DNA of 64,000 nt from Candidatus Chloroploca sp. Khr17 (GCF_004138165.1 NZ_RYFF01000003.1:62001-126000), one strand, 5' to 3'. Positions 9,226-19,840 are shown, numbered from the stretch's first letter. Numbers and translations: made by a program. Notes: generated by a model not told the origin, from the letters alone.

Positions 9226-11010
9226 CTAGATCAAGGGCAGATAGAGCCGGTACGCTGGCCGGGCCGTATCTAAATGCAAGACGCCGCCGGCGTCAGCACG
9301 CAACGCGCCACCCACGCGAATCTGCACGTCCACCTGATCAGCGGTCACGACGGTCAAGGTGGCCTGATACGCGCCACCTGGCATCAAGCCTGTGATCAAG
9401 TGTTCCTGGATCGTCGCCGGCACCGTATAACGAAGGCTCGCAAAAGATTGACCTGCGGTAACAGGAAAGAGAACTGCCACAGCACCCACCACGACTCCTT
9501 CGTAAGGGGTGCCCGAGTTGCTCTGCAGCAGCGTTGCCTCAGTGGCCGAGGCCCCACCATCGGCCCCTTCCAACACATGCAAAAAGCGTACACTGGCCGC
9601 ATCAGGAGCCGTCACCACGATGCGCTGGGTCATCGGCTCATCAGTGGCAACGGTATCACCTACATTGTCTTCGGCTGGATCGACCAGCCGCATCGTCGCA
9701 TCCTCAGGCAGGAGCGTGGTGAGAAAGAGTTGCTGGCCTCGACTCGTGGTCATCGTTGCGCGTAGATCCTCAATCGTGGCTGGCTGTGGCAACTGGATCC
9801 AGAAACGCTTGAAGCGGCCAACGGGCGCTTCAGCACGGTCATAGACAATAATGCGATCCGGCTGAAGCCAGATCAGTTCCCGACTGGCGTGGATAACCTC
9901 AGTAGCGCCTTCCGACACCGTATTGTAGAGATTAGTCGCATCACCGGCGGCATAGGTATACCCAGAGCCAAAACTATGTTGCAACGGCCCTGGGTCGCCG
10001 CTTGCTACCAGGTTCCACTGCGAGCCGCGTCGCCACAAATCGATCCGCCAATCGTCATCGTCACGATCAACAGGGCGGGCATTCTGGATCGCAACGCTGT
10101 TGCGAAACTCGGAACTAGCGATACCTTCAGCGATATTAGCATAGCCAATGCGCGCCTTGGTCAGCCATTCGCCATTGCGATAAAACTCGAAGTGGTTGCC
10201 CTCGGCATGCTGGTGGTCAATCGCATTCCACGGCAGCGCATAGATCAACCAAGCGGCATCAGTGTCCCAGCTGGTACGGCTGAAGAGGCGCTGCGGGCCC
10301 GACGCAACAAAATTGGGCGCCAGCGCTGAGCGCGGGTCAACTGGTGGCACGTCAGCGGGATCAAACAGCATAAAATAGAGGATCGCCTGGCGCGCAGAGT
10401 CAGGACGGCGGATGCGCTCGAGCAGGTTAGCAGCCCCGCCCGGTGCTGTATGGGTCTGTATCCAACGCACCGTTTCGAAGCGACGCGTATTCTGATCCAG
10501 ACGATCATAGGCGGCCAAGGCACCAAAAGCATCAATAAAATCAGTCAGATGATAACGCTGAGCGTCGCCATACCAGGCAGGCTGGTACACCGGCCCTACA
10601 CCCTCTTGCTCAACCGTAGCAGGACTCAGCGCATGCAAATAAGCCGTCACAAACGCATCCCAGAAAGGATTCTCGTCCAAGCGGACATGCAACCCATGCA
10701 CAGAGGCATCGTCCTCACCGGCGGTGCGCAAGGCAAGCAAAAACTGCAGGGCATAACTGGCCGTCTGAGGGCTGTATTCAAATCCCTCGGGCAAAAGGCC
10801 GCCGCGTGCATCACTGCGCGTCGCTTCATCAAAGAGATAGAGCCAGGCACCTGTGGCATTATCAAGGTAGCCCTGAAGCAGCGGGCTCGAGTCTTCCGGG
10901 TCAAGTGCCATGGCAAGCAAGCCAAGATTCCGCATATGCGCAGCAAAATAGTTATTGCCCGCCCAACGTACCTGAGCACGATCGGTAAGCAATTGTGGGT
11001 CACGCACCAT
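9226..11010 (-). pseudogene. Heparinase II/III-like secreted protein, C-terminal portion after an in-frame TAG
   Basis: The 594-residue segment continues the frame of the gene piece at 11032-11715. Between them there is a single TAG and seven sense codons, so together they make a protein of about 830 residues. It carries the conserved core of the heparinase II/III and alginate-lyase-like family: SWDTDAAWLIY, DHQHAEGNHFEFYRNGEWL and FRNSVAIQN, followed by a beta-sandwich. The family cleaves acidic polysaccharides by beta-elimination; the substrate here is unknown. The C-terminus reads RLYLPLI, the motif shared by other exported proteins of the window. A methionine codon at 11010 could restart translation, but such a product would lack a signal peptide. 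Confidence 0.7.
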
Positions 11011-11031
11011 GCCGATGGGTTCGGGATGGTG

Positions 11032-11715
11032 CTAGCCCGCATCAATGATCTCCTGGCCCCAACGGGTAAAGACCGTACGGATCGTCGCTTTGTCGGCAGC
11101 ACTTAAAACAGGATAGATCCAGTCGACGGTCAGGGCAAAGGCTTCGCCATGCCAACGTGGACGATCAGAATCTTCGGTAAAAAATGCCGGATCGCGAAAG
11201 GGGGGATAGTAGATCGGCCCCGATTCGTCGCCTGGGCAAGCATAGTCACGCATGGTAGCTGGCCCTTGGGCAGCCGCGTCCATAATATGCATCAACAAGG
11301 TGCGGGCACGTCCAGCATAATCGGTACGGGCATCCGCATCAGGGTGAATGAGCGCCATAAAGGCAAACAATTCAGCGTACGCTTCGGTGGGATACTCGGT
11401 ATATGCACGCTGCCCGCAATCCTCATCTGGAACACGACCCTCATCCATATCGGCTACCGCACTCGCTACCAACGGTTCTAAGCCTTCGGCATAGATGGGA
11501 TTGCTCGGCACCGCTAGACTACGTAGCCTGATTACCTCCGCAGGCGTCAACCAAAGCCGGGGATGGGCCGCAGTCTGCGCCAGCGCACTGTCGGGAGCCG
11601 GATCAGCAACGGGCACCTGAGTCAGTCTCGGCAAGGCGAAGGTAGGAGTGGTGGCTCGCATGCCACTACTGTTGAGCAGGAGCAACACAATGATAAAGCC
11701 GATAGAGCGTCGCAT
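11032..11715 (-). pseudogene. Heparinase II/III-like secreted protein, N-terminal portion ending at TAG
   Basis: The start at 11715 has an AAGGAAC ribosome binding site and gives a signal peptide (MRRSIGFIIVLLLLNSSG). The following text (HPRLWLTPAEVIRLRSLA, FAMLIHPDA-like helices, RWHGEAFALTVDWIYP) fits the alpha-toroid N-terminal domain of the heparinase II/III family. The frame stops at TAG (11032-11034) and then stays open for a further 600 codons in the same frame. This points to one nonsense change, a sequencing error, or stop-codon readthrough. The RF1 gene that reads UAG is present at 50004-51086, so readthrough would be inefficient. Confidence 0.7.
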
Positions 11716-11856
11716 AAATGTTCCTTTCCAGCCTGGGATTCTGCGCCTCCAGAAGGATTTGCTCTGCTGGACAGCGCTGTTTGCAAGCGTCATCTGCCAG
11801 CAGAGCATCAAATTGACGGACAAGAACATGTTACATGCGTGCCAACTGCTTGGCGA

Positions 11857-14800
11857 TCACCGTTGGATCAACGGCAACCAGGTTGCATAGCGAATCGCAG
11901 CAGGGGTAGTAACACAGCGCTCAGCACTCGGTGGCGAGAGCAGGCCAGTAGCATCAAAACTACGTGCTGTGTAGCAATAGGTCTCTTCGCGCTCGAGCAA
12001 AAGGTCATGGTAGTACGCACCCGTCGTTTCACCGACCAGTTCAACTTCGGTCATCGCGGAGGTGCGTCGATAGATGCGATAACCCTCGAGTCCGGGTAAT
12101 GGCGGGCCAGCCAGGCCTACTTCCACGGCATTCGGCCACAATTCGGTAGGAATGGCGCTGATGATTTCCGGGGCTTCCGGTGTGCCCAGTTCGGCAAAGG
12201 CGAGATTGTTGCTCGTATCGTGGTCTGTTGCGCTGCTTATCTCGGCGAAGATCGGTTGGAGCGTGCCATCGGCGAGCAGGGTGAAGGTTAACAGGCTGTC
12301 CTCGTTCAAGCCTAGTTCAGGCAGGGCAACACTGTCGCGCAACGTAGGGGCTTCGGGTGTACCTGCGTAGAGCTTGACAAGACCCCCTGGGCCAATGGGC
12401 TCGCGCCCAAGGTTGCGTAGCGTTGCCGTTATCACAACATTCATCCCAAATGGGGCATGCGCTTGACTCAACTCCAGTTCTGGCGCCAAGGCTGGGTCAG
12501 CTGCGCTTGGTATCTGTGCCCAAACCAAACCATCGGCGCCATCAAGGGTCGCCAGACGAGCTACCGTGGGGATATCAGCCATTGTTTTACGCAGTTCAGC
12601 TTCGTCGGCTTCGCTTCGCGCATACACCCGGCGCTCGGCAAGCAGCATCATTGTCCCAGTGCTATTGATCGCCATGCTATGCTGCCAATGCTGGCGATAG
12701 CCGTTACTCAGATACGCAGGCACCGTGTAGTTCACCTCTCCACTCGCAGCAAGCGTGAGGCGCGTGAGGGCAAGTTGCCCAAGCGTTGCCGTCGTACTGC
12801 CAGCGCCAAAGCGGCGAAAAAGCAGGAGCGTTTCGCCCAAAGGTCCCGTCTGGATCAGCGGTCGCTGCGCACGGATCTCGCTGCCATCCTCCAGCAACTC
12901 ACGCGCTTCGCCTTGCCACCCTTCGGCACCCACATCAGCCACATAGCCGGCCCAGAGCACCGCCAGATCGCTCACATGGATTGGTTGTCCAGACTCATCG
13001 ATGGGCAGTTCGGTGAAGGCGACATTGAGTTGCGCGAGCGGAGCGCCATTGGCGTCATCGCTAATCGCCACGGTCGGCATATCCACCCCAAAAGGCGTAT
13101 TGTTTGGGGTTGCGACCATTTGCCAATCAGCATCACTGCCAGGAATGCGTGTCGCCAGGCGTAGCGTACGGTCGCTGATCGTGGCGTCAGACTCATCTTC
13201 GTCGTTTGTCCAGGCGAGGGCCGCACGACTTTGATAGAAAAGACATCCAGCGGGGCAACCACGCTCAACGCGGGCCACACTCACCTGGATATTGCGCCCT
13301 CCGTTGCCAAGCAGCGCGAGCGGTGTCCAGCTGCCATTGGCCCATTCGCGTACGGCAATGCGCGTATCGGGCGTTGACGCATCGCCATCGAGATCGCGTA
13401 CCCAGGCGAGGGTCAAGCCAGTGACGCCACCAGCAAGACTGGGGCGTCCGTCGGGCACATCGTCTTCGGTCAGGCGCTCAGGGGTGCCCCACGCTGTACC
13501 ATCCCAGGTGGCTGCATAGAGTTCAAAGGTGCGCAACTGAGCGAGCGGCGTCTCTTCTTGGGCAACCGACGAAGCCTCATCTAACCCTATCTGCGCCCAT
13601 ACCGCCATTGCCTGTGTGCCATCGCCATAAAATGCCACAGCCGGACGATCAACCAGATTGGCCCCATCAGTCAGTGCCACGGGTGGGCCCCAGGTTTCGG
13701 TCGCAACCTCCCAGGCTCGGGCCACAAGCTGCGGCGAAGCAGCCTCAGCCTCTGGCGTGGCGTCCTCAATCGCCAAGGCCAGCATGCGCCCATCGGCACC
13801 TGCGGCAAGCGTTGTCTGCGCCAATACACGGGGCAAGGTCGCCTCGTCTTGCTCGATCTGACTGACCGTCGCCTGTGGCGTGATTGAACTACACGAGGGC
13901 GGCTCGCGCACATCAAAGAGCGTGATTGGTTTGAAACGCTTCTTGAACAAACCCCAAACCGCCGAAGCATACGGCTGCATGTAGCCAAAGAGGCGGAAAC
14001 AAGGCGTACGCAGACCAACATTGATTTGTGGATCGGCATTCACGGTAGGCGAACCAACATCTACCCCAAGCGGCAAATTGATGATGGCATCAAGCCCCCC
14101 ACGAACACCACCTTCAACCAAACCGCCCAGCAGATCAGCCGAAAATTCGAGCCAACCCCCAACAAAGCCACCGGCACTGAGCGTTGCATCAAAGCGTGGC
14201 TGCAGCGGATAGACCACCGCACGGAAGGCGAGGCCAGCCCCAAAGCGTGCCCCGACGGCACCATTGAGATTGAAAATCCCAAACCACGAGAAGATCGTGC
14301 CCCGAAAAAAAGTAATCTCTTGTTGCACGGACACCAGGGTCCCAAGATCAACCGGGATCGACAGACTCCTTGGATTATGCGGATCAAAACGCGTTCCTGA
14401 AGGGGCAAGTTGTTGGCGCTTGTTGAGCAGATTTTGACCAACAATCTTTGCCAGCAACTCAGCATCAAGCACATCAATCGTCATCACCTGATTGAGTTCG
14501 AGAAAGCCCCGTATGCGAAGACCGGCGCTCATCCGAGTGCCAAGGTCGCCTAGGTACTCAACATCAAGGGGAAGCTCAACCGGCAAGCCAGGAACCTTTG
14601 GTAACACACCCTCGAATTCATAGTAACCATCGGAATTCCAACGCGTTCTTGTATCGGCAAAGAGCCCGGCAAGTGGATCCATCGCCACATTGAGCGTAAC
14701 ACGACGGCTACACTGCCGCTCTCCATTGACCACTGGCACAAACGCCAACTCTGAGGCACCCACCGGAAGGGTGCCCACATCCATGTTGTAAGTAAAACGA

Positions 14801-15885
14801 TGATTGATCCGCGCCACATCGGCAACTTTCGCGAATTGGCTGCTGGTCGCATCGCGACGCCAGACTTCGACCTGCTGCACACTATTGCCAAACCGAGATT
14901 GGATCCTGGCCTGGAACTGATTGGGCGCACTGACCCCGCTCACATACCAGCCAAGTTGGGGCTGTTGCGCCTGCGTATTCGTTGGATTATAGAAAGGATT
15001 AGGGCCATAGTAGGTTGCACGAGCGGCCATCAAGCCAGCCCGTGTCGTTGACGCCGAGGCGCCACTCCCAGCCGATGGCGGCGTAAAACGTCCCTCATTG
15101 GAAAAGAGTGCGCCAATTGAGGCGACCAGCGCATCATTGTTATCGCAGAACTCTCTGGTCACCGGATCAACCCGTTGAACCAAAGGCGAGAGCGGCGACA
15201 CGGTCGTCATCTGTTCCGCCGGCCCCAGATCGAGCACCTGATACTCACTCAGCCGATAGACACTACCACTCAGGATCGGCTGATAGACCCCTGGAGGTAT
15301 ATTGGCGATCTGCACCCGTCCATCAGGTTGCACAAGCGCACTCGCAACCGTATTGCCAGCCATATCAAGCAACCGAAACGTCGCTTCTTCCTCTTGCTGA
15401 AGCATTGCTCCCGAAGGGAACATATCAGCAGGCAGAATGAAATCGAGCCTAGCAGGAGGAGGCGACTCGACCGTAAAATCAGCACAGGCAAACGCGGCCT
15501 GTTCACTCCCCGTGGCGGCAACACAAAGCTGCGCTGCGCCAACCCCGGCTTCAGGTGGCACCTGAATGGCAGCCTCGTAGCGGCCCTCAGGGTCGGTCGC
15601 AACGACCGCCGCTGCATAAGTGGCCCCCTCGAGCAACCAGACGACCCGCACACCAGGCAAGCCTGGTACACCTTCACCAGTGACAATGATAGGCTGCTCG
15701 GCGTAGCCCGAAGCGACCGAGAGCGCCATACTTGGCGAAGGTGCGCCCGGGATCGGGGCTGGCAGCGCCGCGAGGTCGGCAGCACGGGCCTGAGGCTGAG
15801 CCAAGGGAAGTGGCGTATGTGTAGGGAGCAAACCTGCGAACAGAACAGCGACCAAAACCAACAACGCAGCATGCCGACGCGCCAT
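11857..15885 (-). CDS. Large secreted multidomain protein (propeller-like middle, CARDB/Fn3-like tail)
   Basis: The start at 15885 is set by a perfect AGGAGG site five bases upstream and opens a signal peptide (ARRHAALLVLVAVLFAGLLP). The 1342-residue protein has an Ig-like first part (about 45-150), a central region with repeated ITF/LAGGxxW-like blades (for example MAVWAQIGLDE, LTLAWVRDLDGD) suggesting a beta-propeller, then a CARDB-like domain near PELELSQAHAPFGMNVVITATL. A fibronectin-III-like domain (EGYRIYRRTSAMTEVELVG) comes last. The protein ends in TWLPLIQR. It probably acts outside the cell or at the envelope in adhesion or matrix work. That is inference; no catalytic site is apparent. 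Confidence 0.7.
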   Translation of the reverse strand: MARRHAALLVLVAVLFAGLLPTHTPLPLAQPQARAADLAALPAPIPGAPSPSMALSVASGYAEQPIIVTGEGVPGLPGVRVVWLLEGATYAAAVVATDPEGRYEAAIQVPPEAGVGAAQLCVAATGSEQAAFACADFTVESPPPARLDFILPADMFPSGAMLQQEEEATFRLLDMAGNTVASALVQPDGRVQIANIPPGVYQPILSGSVYRLSEYQVLDLGPAEQMTTVSPLSPLVQRVDPVTREFCDNNDALVASIGALFSNEGRFTPPSAGSGASASTTRAGLMAARATYYGPNPFYNPTNTQAQQPQLGWYVSGVSAPNQFQARIQSRFGNSVQQVEVWRRDATSSQFAKVADVARINHRFTYNMDVGTLPVGASELAFVPVVNGERQCSRRVTLNVAMDPLAGLFADTRTRWNSDGYYEFEGVLPKVPGLPVELPLDVEYLGDLGTRMSAGLRIRGFLELNQVMTIDVLDAELLAKIVGQNLLNKRQQLAPSGTRFDPHNPRSLSIPVDLGTLVSVQQEITFFRGTIFSWFGIFNLNGAVGARFGAGLAFRAVVYPLQPRFDATLSAGGFVGGWLEFSADLLGGLVEGGVRGGLDAIINLPLGVDVGSPTVNADPQINVGLRTPCFRLFGYMQPYASAVWGLFKKRFKPITLFDVREPPSCSSITPQATVSQIEQDEATLPRVLAQTTLAAGADGRMLALAIEDATPEAEAASPQLVARAWEVATETWGPPVALTDGANLVDRPAVAFYGDGTQAMAVWAQIGLDEASSVAQEETPLAQLRTFELYAATWDGTAWGTPERLTEDDVPDGRPSLAGGVTGLTLAWVRDLDGDASTPDTRIAVREWANGSWTPLALLGNGGRNIQVSVARVERGCPAGCLFYQSRAALAWTNDEDESDATISDRTLRLATRIPGSDADWQMVATPNNTPFGVDMPTVAISDDANGAPLAQLNVAFTELPIDESGQPIHVSDLAVLWAGYVADVGAEGWQGEARELLEDGSEIRAQRPLIQTGPLGETLLLFRRFGAGSTTATLGQLALTRLTLAASGEVNYTVPAYLSNGYRQHWQHSMAINSTGTMMLLAERRVYARSEADEAELRKTMADIPTVARLATLDGADGLVWAQIPSAADPALAPELELSQAHAPFGMNVVITATLRNLGREPIGPGGLVKLYAGTPEAPTLRDSVALPELGLNEDSLLTFTLLADGTLQPIFAEISSATDHDTSNNLAFAELGTPEAPEIISAIPTELWPNAVEVGLAGPPLPGLEGYRIYRRTSAMTEVELVGETTGAYYHDLLLEREETYCYTARSFDATGLLSPPSAERCVTTPAAIRYATWLPLIQR

Positions 15886-15992
15886 ATGCCCCTCCTGTAA
15901 ATTACACGGCAACCCACAAAGCTGAGTAAGGTTGACTGTAACCTACTAGGGCACGCATGACTTGACATTTTCTACCAAAACCGCACGCATTG

Positions 15993-16063
15993 CGGAGGGG
16001 CGCAGCAGTGATGACACCCGCCGGTTCTGAACGGAGGGGCCAATGGGCTGCTGCGCCCCTCCG
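15993..16063. repeat. Hairpin of GGGCGCAGCAG repeats, possible terminator of the transglutaminase-like gene
   Basis: Arms of 16 bases (15993-16008 and 16048-16063) are perfect complements separated by 39 bases. It lies directly downstream of the - strand transglutaminase-like stop at 16066. The arm core GGGCGCAGCAG appears again several times at 17388-17540, so it belongs to a dispersed family rather than being an isolated terminator. Confidence 0.6.
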
Positions 16064-16065
16064 AC

Positions 16066-16905
16066 TCATTGCTGGGCCTTCTGCTCGCCGAGCAGCGTAA
16101 GGTCAGGCTGCTCGTTGGCCCAGACTGTCATACCCGTCAGGATGCTCGCGCCATAGCTGGTCAGAATGGCCGTATCGACAGCATCACGGCCATGGGCGAT
16201 CACCACACGACCGATGCGCGGTTGATTATGGCGCGCATCGAAGGTGCGCCACGCCCCGCCAAGGTAGGCCTCGAACCAGGCGTGAAAGTCCATGGGCTCA
16301 GGGTTCACCGGCACGTTGATATCGGGGAGGTAGCCGCAGACATAGCGGGCCGGGATGCTCAAGGCCCGGCAGAACATCACGCCAAGATGGGCAAAGTCGC
16401 GGCAGACGCCCCTGCGGCTCTGATAGACATCATAGCCCGAGGTCGTCCCGGTGCTGCTCCCCGCGACGTAGGCAACACTGTGGTACGCCCAGTCGCAGAT
16501 CGCCTGCACGCGGGGCCAACCGTCCGGCACGCCACCAAAGAGCTGCCACGCATCGTTGAGCACCATGTCAGAGGGGCAGTAGCGACTGGGCAGCGTATAG
16601 AGCAGCACCGCATCGGGAAGCTGGTCAACCGGCGTGCCAGGCAGATCGGGCAGAACCGGGTCGGCCAGGGGCGAGACCTCGGCGATAGCATCGTAGTGAA
16701 TGCGCTGCATCCCCTGGGGCGCCGTCCAGCGCCAACCAATGTTCCCAAAGCTATCGTTGTAGGTGTGCAGCGGCATCTCTGGCGTGATGGTCAGACACGG
16801 ACCAAGGATGCGTTGGCACTCGGTCGAGCGCGGCTGGGTTATTGCGACGGTTGGCGTTGGTGCCCCCGACTCAAGCACAAGTTCGAAGCCAATCTGGACG
16901 TGCAT
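16066..16905 (-). CDS. Transglutaminase-like (papain-fold) protein
   Basis: A 279-residue cytoplasmic-looking protein without a signal peptide. An N-terminal beta domain (1-110) precedes the transglutaminase core with the expected triad: C168 in RRGVCRDFAHLG, H208 in MDFHAWFEAYL and D223 in TFDARHN. Proteins of this layout belong to the bacterial transglutaminase-like group that is thought to act as peptidases or amide-forming enzymes, with unknown substrates. The gene stands alone on the - strand. The 630 bp upstream are gene-free and a repeat hairpin follows its stop. Confidence 0.85.
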   Translation of the reverse strand: MHVQIGFELVLESGAPTPTVAITQPRSTECQRILGPCLTITPEMPLHTYNDSFGNIGWRWTAPQGMQRIHYDAIAEVSPLADPVLPDLPGTPVDQLPDAVLLYTLPSRYCPSDMVLNDAWQLFGGVPDGWPRVQAICDWAYHSVAYVAGSSTGTTSGYDVYQSRRGVCRDFAHLGVMFCRALSIPARYVCGYLPDINVPVNPEPMDFHAWFEAYLGGAWRTFDARHNQPRIGRVVIAHGRDAVDTAILTSYGASILTGMTVWANEQPDLTLLGEQKAQQ

Positions 16906-17534
16906 AGCACCCTACTCTATTTCAGATTGCAGATTTTGGATTGTAGATTGCCGCGCATGGCGTTCTCATGCGCTCGGGCAGCAATACCGATGCGGCTTGC
17001 TCAATGCCAATTGGTATGAGGCGTCAAAAACAAAAAAAGCTGAGCGCACCAGTAATGGCACGATCAGCAACACTGCGTCGGTAGTTGTCCGCTGCTACTA
17101 GTATAGCCTATGTAGCGCAGACTTGGTGATACGGATCTATCTGGTTCACCTAGAGCCGACCCCGTGCCCATCCCTGACGCTGGAATGGTATTCCACTGCT
17201 CCTGCTAACGACGACCTGCACCAGCCGAACCGCCCCCTCGCGAGGCGAGCAAGCGAACTCGGGCTGGAGCATAACCACCGCCAGCGCGGATACACCGCTA
17301 CAGCGGAGGCAGCGCCAGGAACGAGCACGGGATCACCTTTAGTATACCCAGGTGGTGGGGCGCAAATGCGCGTGGATGGGGGTGACGTAGGGGCGCAGCA
17401 GCACCTACGCATCTGTTGATCGCCACGTCCTCCCCCTCGCTGCTGCGCCCTCCCGTGGGGCAAGGCACGCCCGTGGGCGCAGCAGCGCATCGGCCCCTCC
17501 GTTGGAACGGGCGGGTGCCGTCGCTGCTGCGCCC
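16906..17534. other. Gene-free interval with dispersed GGGCGCAGCAG elements
   Basis: No convincing gene is seen here on either strand. The left end holds a short degenerate GATTG/AGATT-rich stretch (about 16918-16955). The right half contains four copies of the GGGCGCAGCAG element in both orientations (near 17392, 17441, 17475 and 17523), related to the hairpin at 15993-16063. The region separates two - strand genes and may carry the promoter of the transglutaminase-like gene, but I could not fix one. Confidence 0.5.
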
Positions 17535-18242
17535 CTACGCCCCCGCCGACCACGCAACGGTCACGGTGACGACCACAATGATCAGGGCGAGGAGAAACCA
17601 AAGCAGCGCCCAGACCAGCGCCGGAAGGTGCGTCATTTCGGCGAGCACCTCGGCGTCGGTGCGTTGTTCGCGGGGCGAACGGCGCGCTGATAGCCGTATT
17701 AGGTCAATGAGGCTGTTGGCGGACGTCAAGGGCAGGTGCATCATCAGCAAGAGAAAGAGCCACGAGGCTGGTTGGGGTGGCAGGTACCATCCGGCGGCAA
17801 TGAGGCTGGCCGCAAGGAGCAATCCCGCCACAAAACCAAACAGATTGCGCACAAAACCCAGGCAGAGCAGGGCCAATCCGATCCCGAGGCCCATCAGGAT
17901 CGTCGGTTCAGCAAGGTCGGTCGCTGAGAGCAGAATCAAGGCTCCGCCGAGCAACGCAGGGCCAAGATAACCGGCGCTCACCACCACAAAACGGGTGCCG
18001 CCACGAATATGTGCCAGACCCTCGCGATTTGGGTAGACAACAAAACGCTCGAAGCACCCCCCCGTCATGATCGCTGCCAGCCCGTGGCTCATCTCGTGAA
18101 CAAAGGTGTCGAGCAGACGCAACGGATAGAAGAGCCAACCCAGGATCGGCACGCGCCATAACACCGCCAACAACAGGCTGAGCCCCGCAAGTGTGAGCAC
18201 CTCGGGCTGGCTCCAGGTTGTGATGATCGCGTCGAGCGCCAT
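17535..18242 (-). CDS. M50B-like membrane zinc metalloprotease family protein (second copy)
   Basis: The start at MALDAIITTW is preferred; the upstream in-frame extension runs through the repeat at 18262-18425. The 235-residue product has multiple hydrophobic helices and a HEMSH motif within LLDTFVHEMSHGLAAIMTGG, matching the layout of the first copy at 5214-5951 (HELGH, then GLAALLTGG). Further shared text includes FVVYPNREGLAHIRGG versus FVVFPDGSGLAYTAGG, followed by a SAGYLG/PAGYLG element. This supports paralogy. It lies downstream of dnaA on the same strand, separated by a dispersed repeat. Substrate and physiological role are unknown. Confidence 0.75.
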   Translation of the reverse strand: MALDAIITTWSQPEVLTLAGLSLLLAVLWRVPILGWLFYPLRLLDTFVHEMSHGLAAIMTGGCFERFVVYPNREGLAHIRGGTRFVVVSAGYLGPALLGGALILLSATDLAEPTILMGLGIGLALLCLGFVRNLFGFVAGLLLAASLIAAGWYLPPQPASWLFLLLMMHLPLTSANSLIDLIRLSARRSPREQRTDAEVLAEMTHLPALVWALLWFLLALIIVVVTVTVAWSAGA

Positions 18243-18261
18243 AAACCTTTGCGCCTTCGCG

Positions 18262-18425
18262 CCAATCAAACCTGCCCGGTGTGCGCCGGGACACCGCTCC
18301 GTTCCCCCACGGATCGCGGCGGCGCACACCGGGCAGGTTTCCTATGGCGCGACGAAGCCGCCCGCCATCCAGACGCCCTGCCGGGCCTCAGGGCGGTTTG
18401 ACGCCCTCTGGTGAAACCCTTTGAC
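18262..18425. repeat. Dispersed repeat of about 155 bp, copy 1 (inverted relative to copy 2)
   Basis: The reverse complement of this interval matches 46668-46830 over about 155 bp with few differences. It includes the blocks GGGCGTCAAACCGCCCTGAG and CGCGATCCGTGGGGGAACGG. This copy contains a perfect 21-base hairpin (18268-18288 with 18320-18340). It fills the gap between the dnaA stop and the next gene and could serve as a terminator. I see no coding potential. Confidence 0.8.
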
Positions 18426-18436
18426 GTGCACACCCC

Positions 18437-19840
18437 CTACGCACTCTGGGCATAGAGCCGCTCGCGGATAGTGAGCACCTCGTTGCGCAGGCGGGTATCG
18501 GTGTTGATATCTTCCCCGATCTTCTCATAGCCATGCATGACGGTGGTATGGTCGCGCCCGCCGAGCAGGTTGCCAATGTCAACCAAACTACACTCGGTCT
18601 CTTCGCGCAGCAGATACATTGCGACTTGGCGTGGGCCAACGATATTGCGTGAGCGGCCACGGCCTTGCAGAATGCGCACATCAATGCCATAGTGCTCACT
18701 GACCGCCTGAATAATCATCTCGGGCGTGATGCGACGGCGGCGTGAGGTGCCAAGCAGATCGGCCAGGGCGAGCGTTGCCACCTCGACGTTGACGGGCAGA
18801 CCGTGCAAGTCGGCGTAGGCCGCAACACGATTGAGACTCCCCTCGAGTTCACGGATGTTGCTCTGCACTTTATAGGCCAGGAAATCAAAGACCTCGTCGG
18901 GAATATAGACATTCATCTGCTCGCCTTTCGCGCGCAGGATGGCCGTACGAGTCTCGAGATCGGGCGGTTGCACATCGCAGATCAGGCCCCATTCAAAGCG
19001 GCTGCGCAGGCGTTCTTCAAGGGTCAGTATCGCTTTCGGCGGCTTATCCGAGCTAATCACGATATGCTTGGCAGCCGAATGCAACGCATTGAACGTATGA
19101 AAAAACTCCTCCTGGGTGGCATCTTTGCCCGCAATAAACTGAATATCGTCAATCAACAACACATCAATATTACGATAGCGAATGCGAAATTCTTCGGTCT
19201 GCTGGCGACGAATGGCATTAATCAGATCATTCGTAAACTTCTCGGAAGAGACATAGAGCACATTGATTTCAGGGTCGCGATCGAGCACATAATTGCCAAT
19301 CGCGTGCAACAGGTGGGTCTTGCCGAGCCCCACTCCGCCGTAGAGGAAGAGGGGATTGTAGGCCTGGCCGGGATTATCGGCCACCGCAAGGCAGGCCGCG
19401 TGGGCCATCCGGTTGCTTGAGCCGACAATAAACCGCGAAAAAGTATACTTTGGATTGAGCATCCCGGTGCGGAGCGCACTCGACAGATCGAGTTGCACGG
19501 CCCGCTCATTGTTGCCATACGCCTCATCATCCGCTGCCGTGACCAGGGGCGTCGTCGTGGCTAGCTCATGGCGGAGCATCCCGCTGGTGCCATTGGCAAT
19601 CACGATCCGCACCTGCACTGGGTAGCCGACCACATCGCCGAGCGAACGGCGGACGGGCGTGATGTAACGCGTCTCGATCCCCTCTTTGTGGAAGGGCGAG
19701 CTCGTCCCGACCGTTGCCGTCCCACCATCGAGCGCAAGGAGGGTGGTACCACGCAGCCACGTATCAAACTCTTGACGGGATGTCTGCATCTGAATGGTGC
19801 CCAGTGCTGCTTGCCAGATCTGGTTCAGATTCACAGGCAC
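18437..19840 (-). CDS. dnaA: Chromosomal replication initiator protein DnaA
   Basis: At 467 residues the protein is of normal length. It has the N-terminal interaction domain ([10 protein letters not shown]), AAA+ Walker [10 protein letters not shown] at 168-176, Walker B LLIDDIQF near 226-233, and the domain IV DNA-binding signature [15 protein letters not shown] near the C-terminus. DnaA binds nine-base boxes at the origin, melts the DNA and loads helicase. Matching boxes lie 350-490 bp upstream at 20196-20327. The downstream neighbour is an M50B-like gene, so the usual dnaA-dnaN pairing is absent here. Confidence 0.97.
   Translation of the reverse strand: MPVNLNQIWQAALGTIQMQTSRQEFDTWLRGTTLLALDGGTATVGTSSPFHKEGIETRYITPVRRSLGDVVGYPVQVRIVIANGTSGMLRHELATTTPLVTAADDEAYGNNERAVQLDLSSALRTGMLNPKYTFSRFIVGSSNRMAHAACLAVADNPGQAYNPLFLYGGVGLGKTHLLHAIGNYVLDRDPEINVLYVSSEKFTNDLINAIRRQQTEEFRIRYRNIDVLLIDDIQFIAGKDATQEEFFHTFNALHSAAKHIVISSDKPPKAILTLEERLRSRFEWGLICDVQPPDLETRTAILRAKGEQMNVYIPDEVFDFLAYKVQSNIRELEGSLNRVAAYADLHGLPVNVEVATLALADLLGTSRRRRITPEMIIQAVSEHYGIDVRILQGRGRSRNIVGPRQVAMYLLREETECSLVDIGNLLGGRDHTTVMHGYEKIGEDINTDTRLRNEVLTIRERLYAQSA

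Noticed and set aside
17123-17419. 98-codon frame in the gap before the second M50B-like gene
   Set aside because: Poor codon pattern, made of GGGCGCAGCAG repeats and no start signal.
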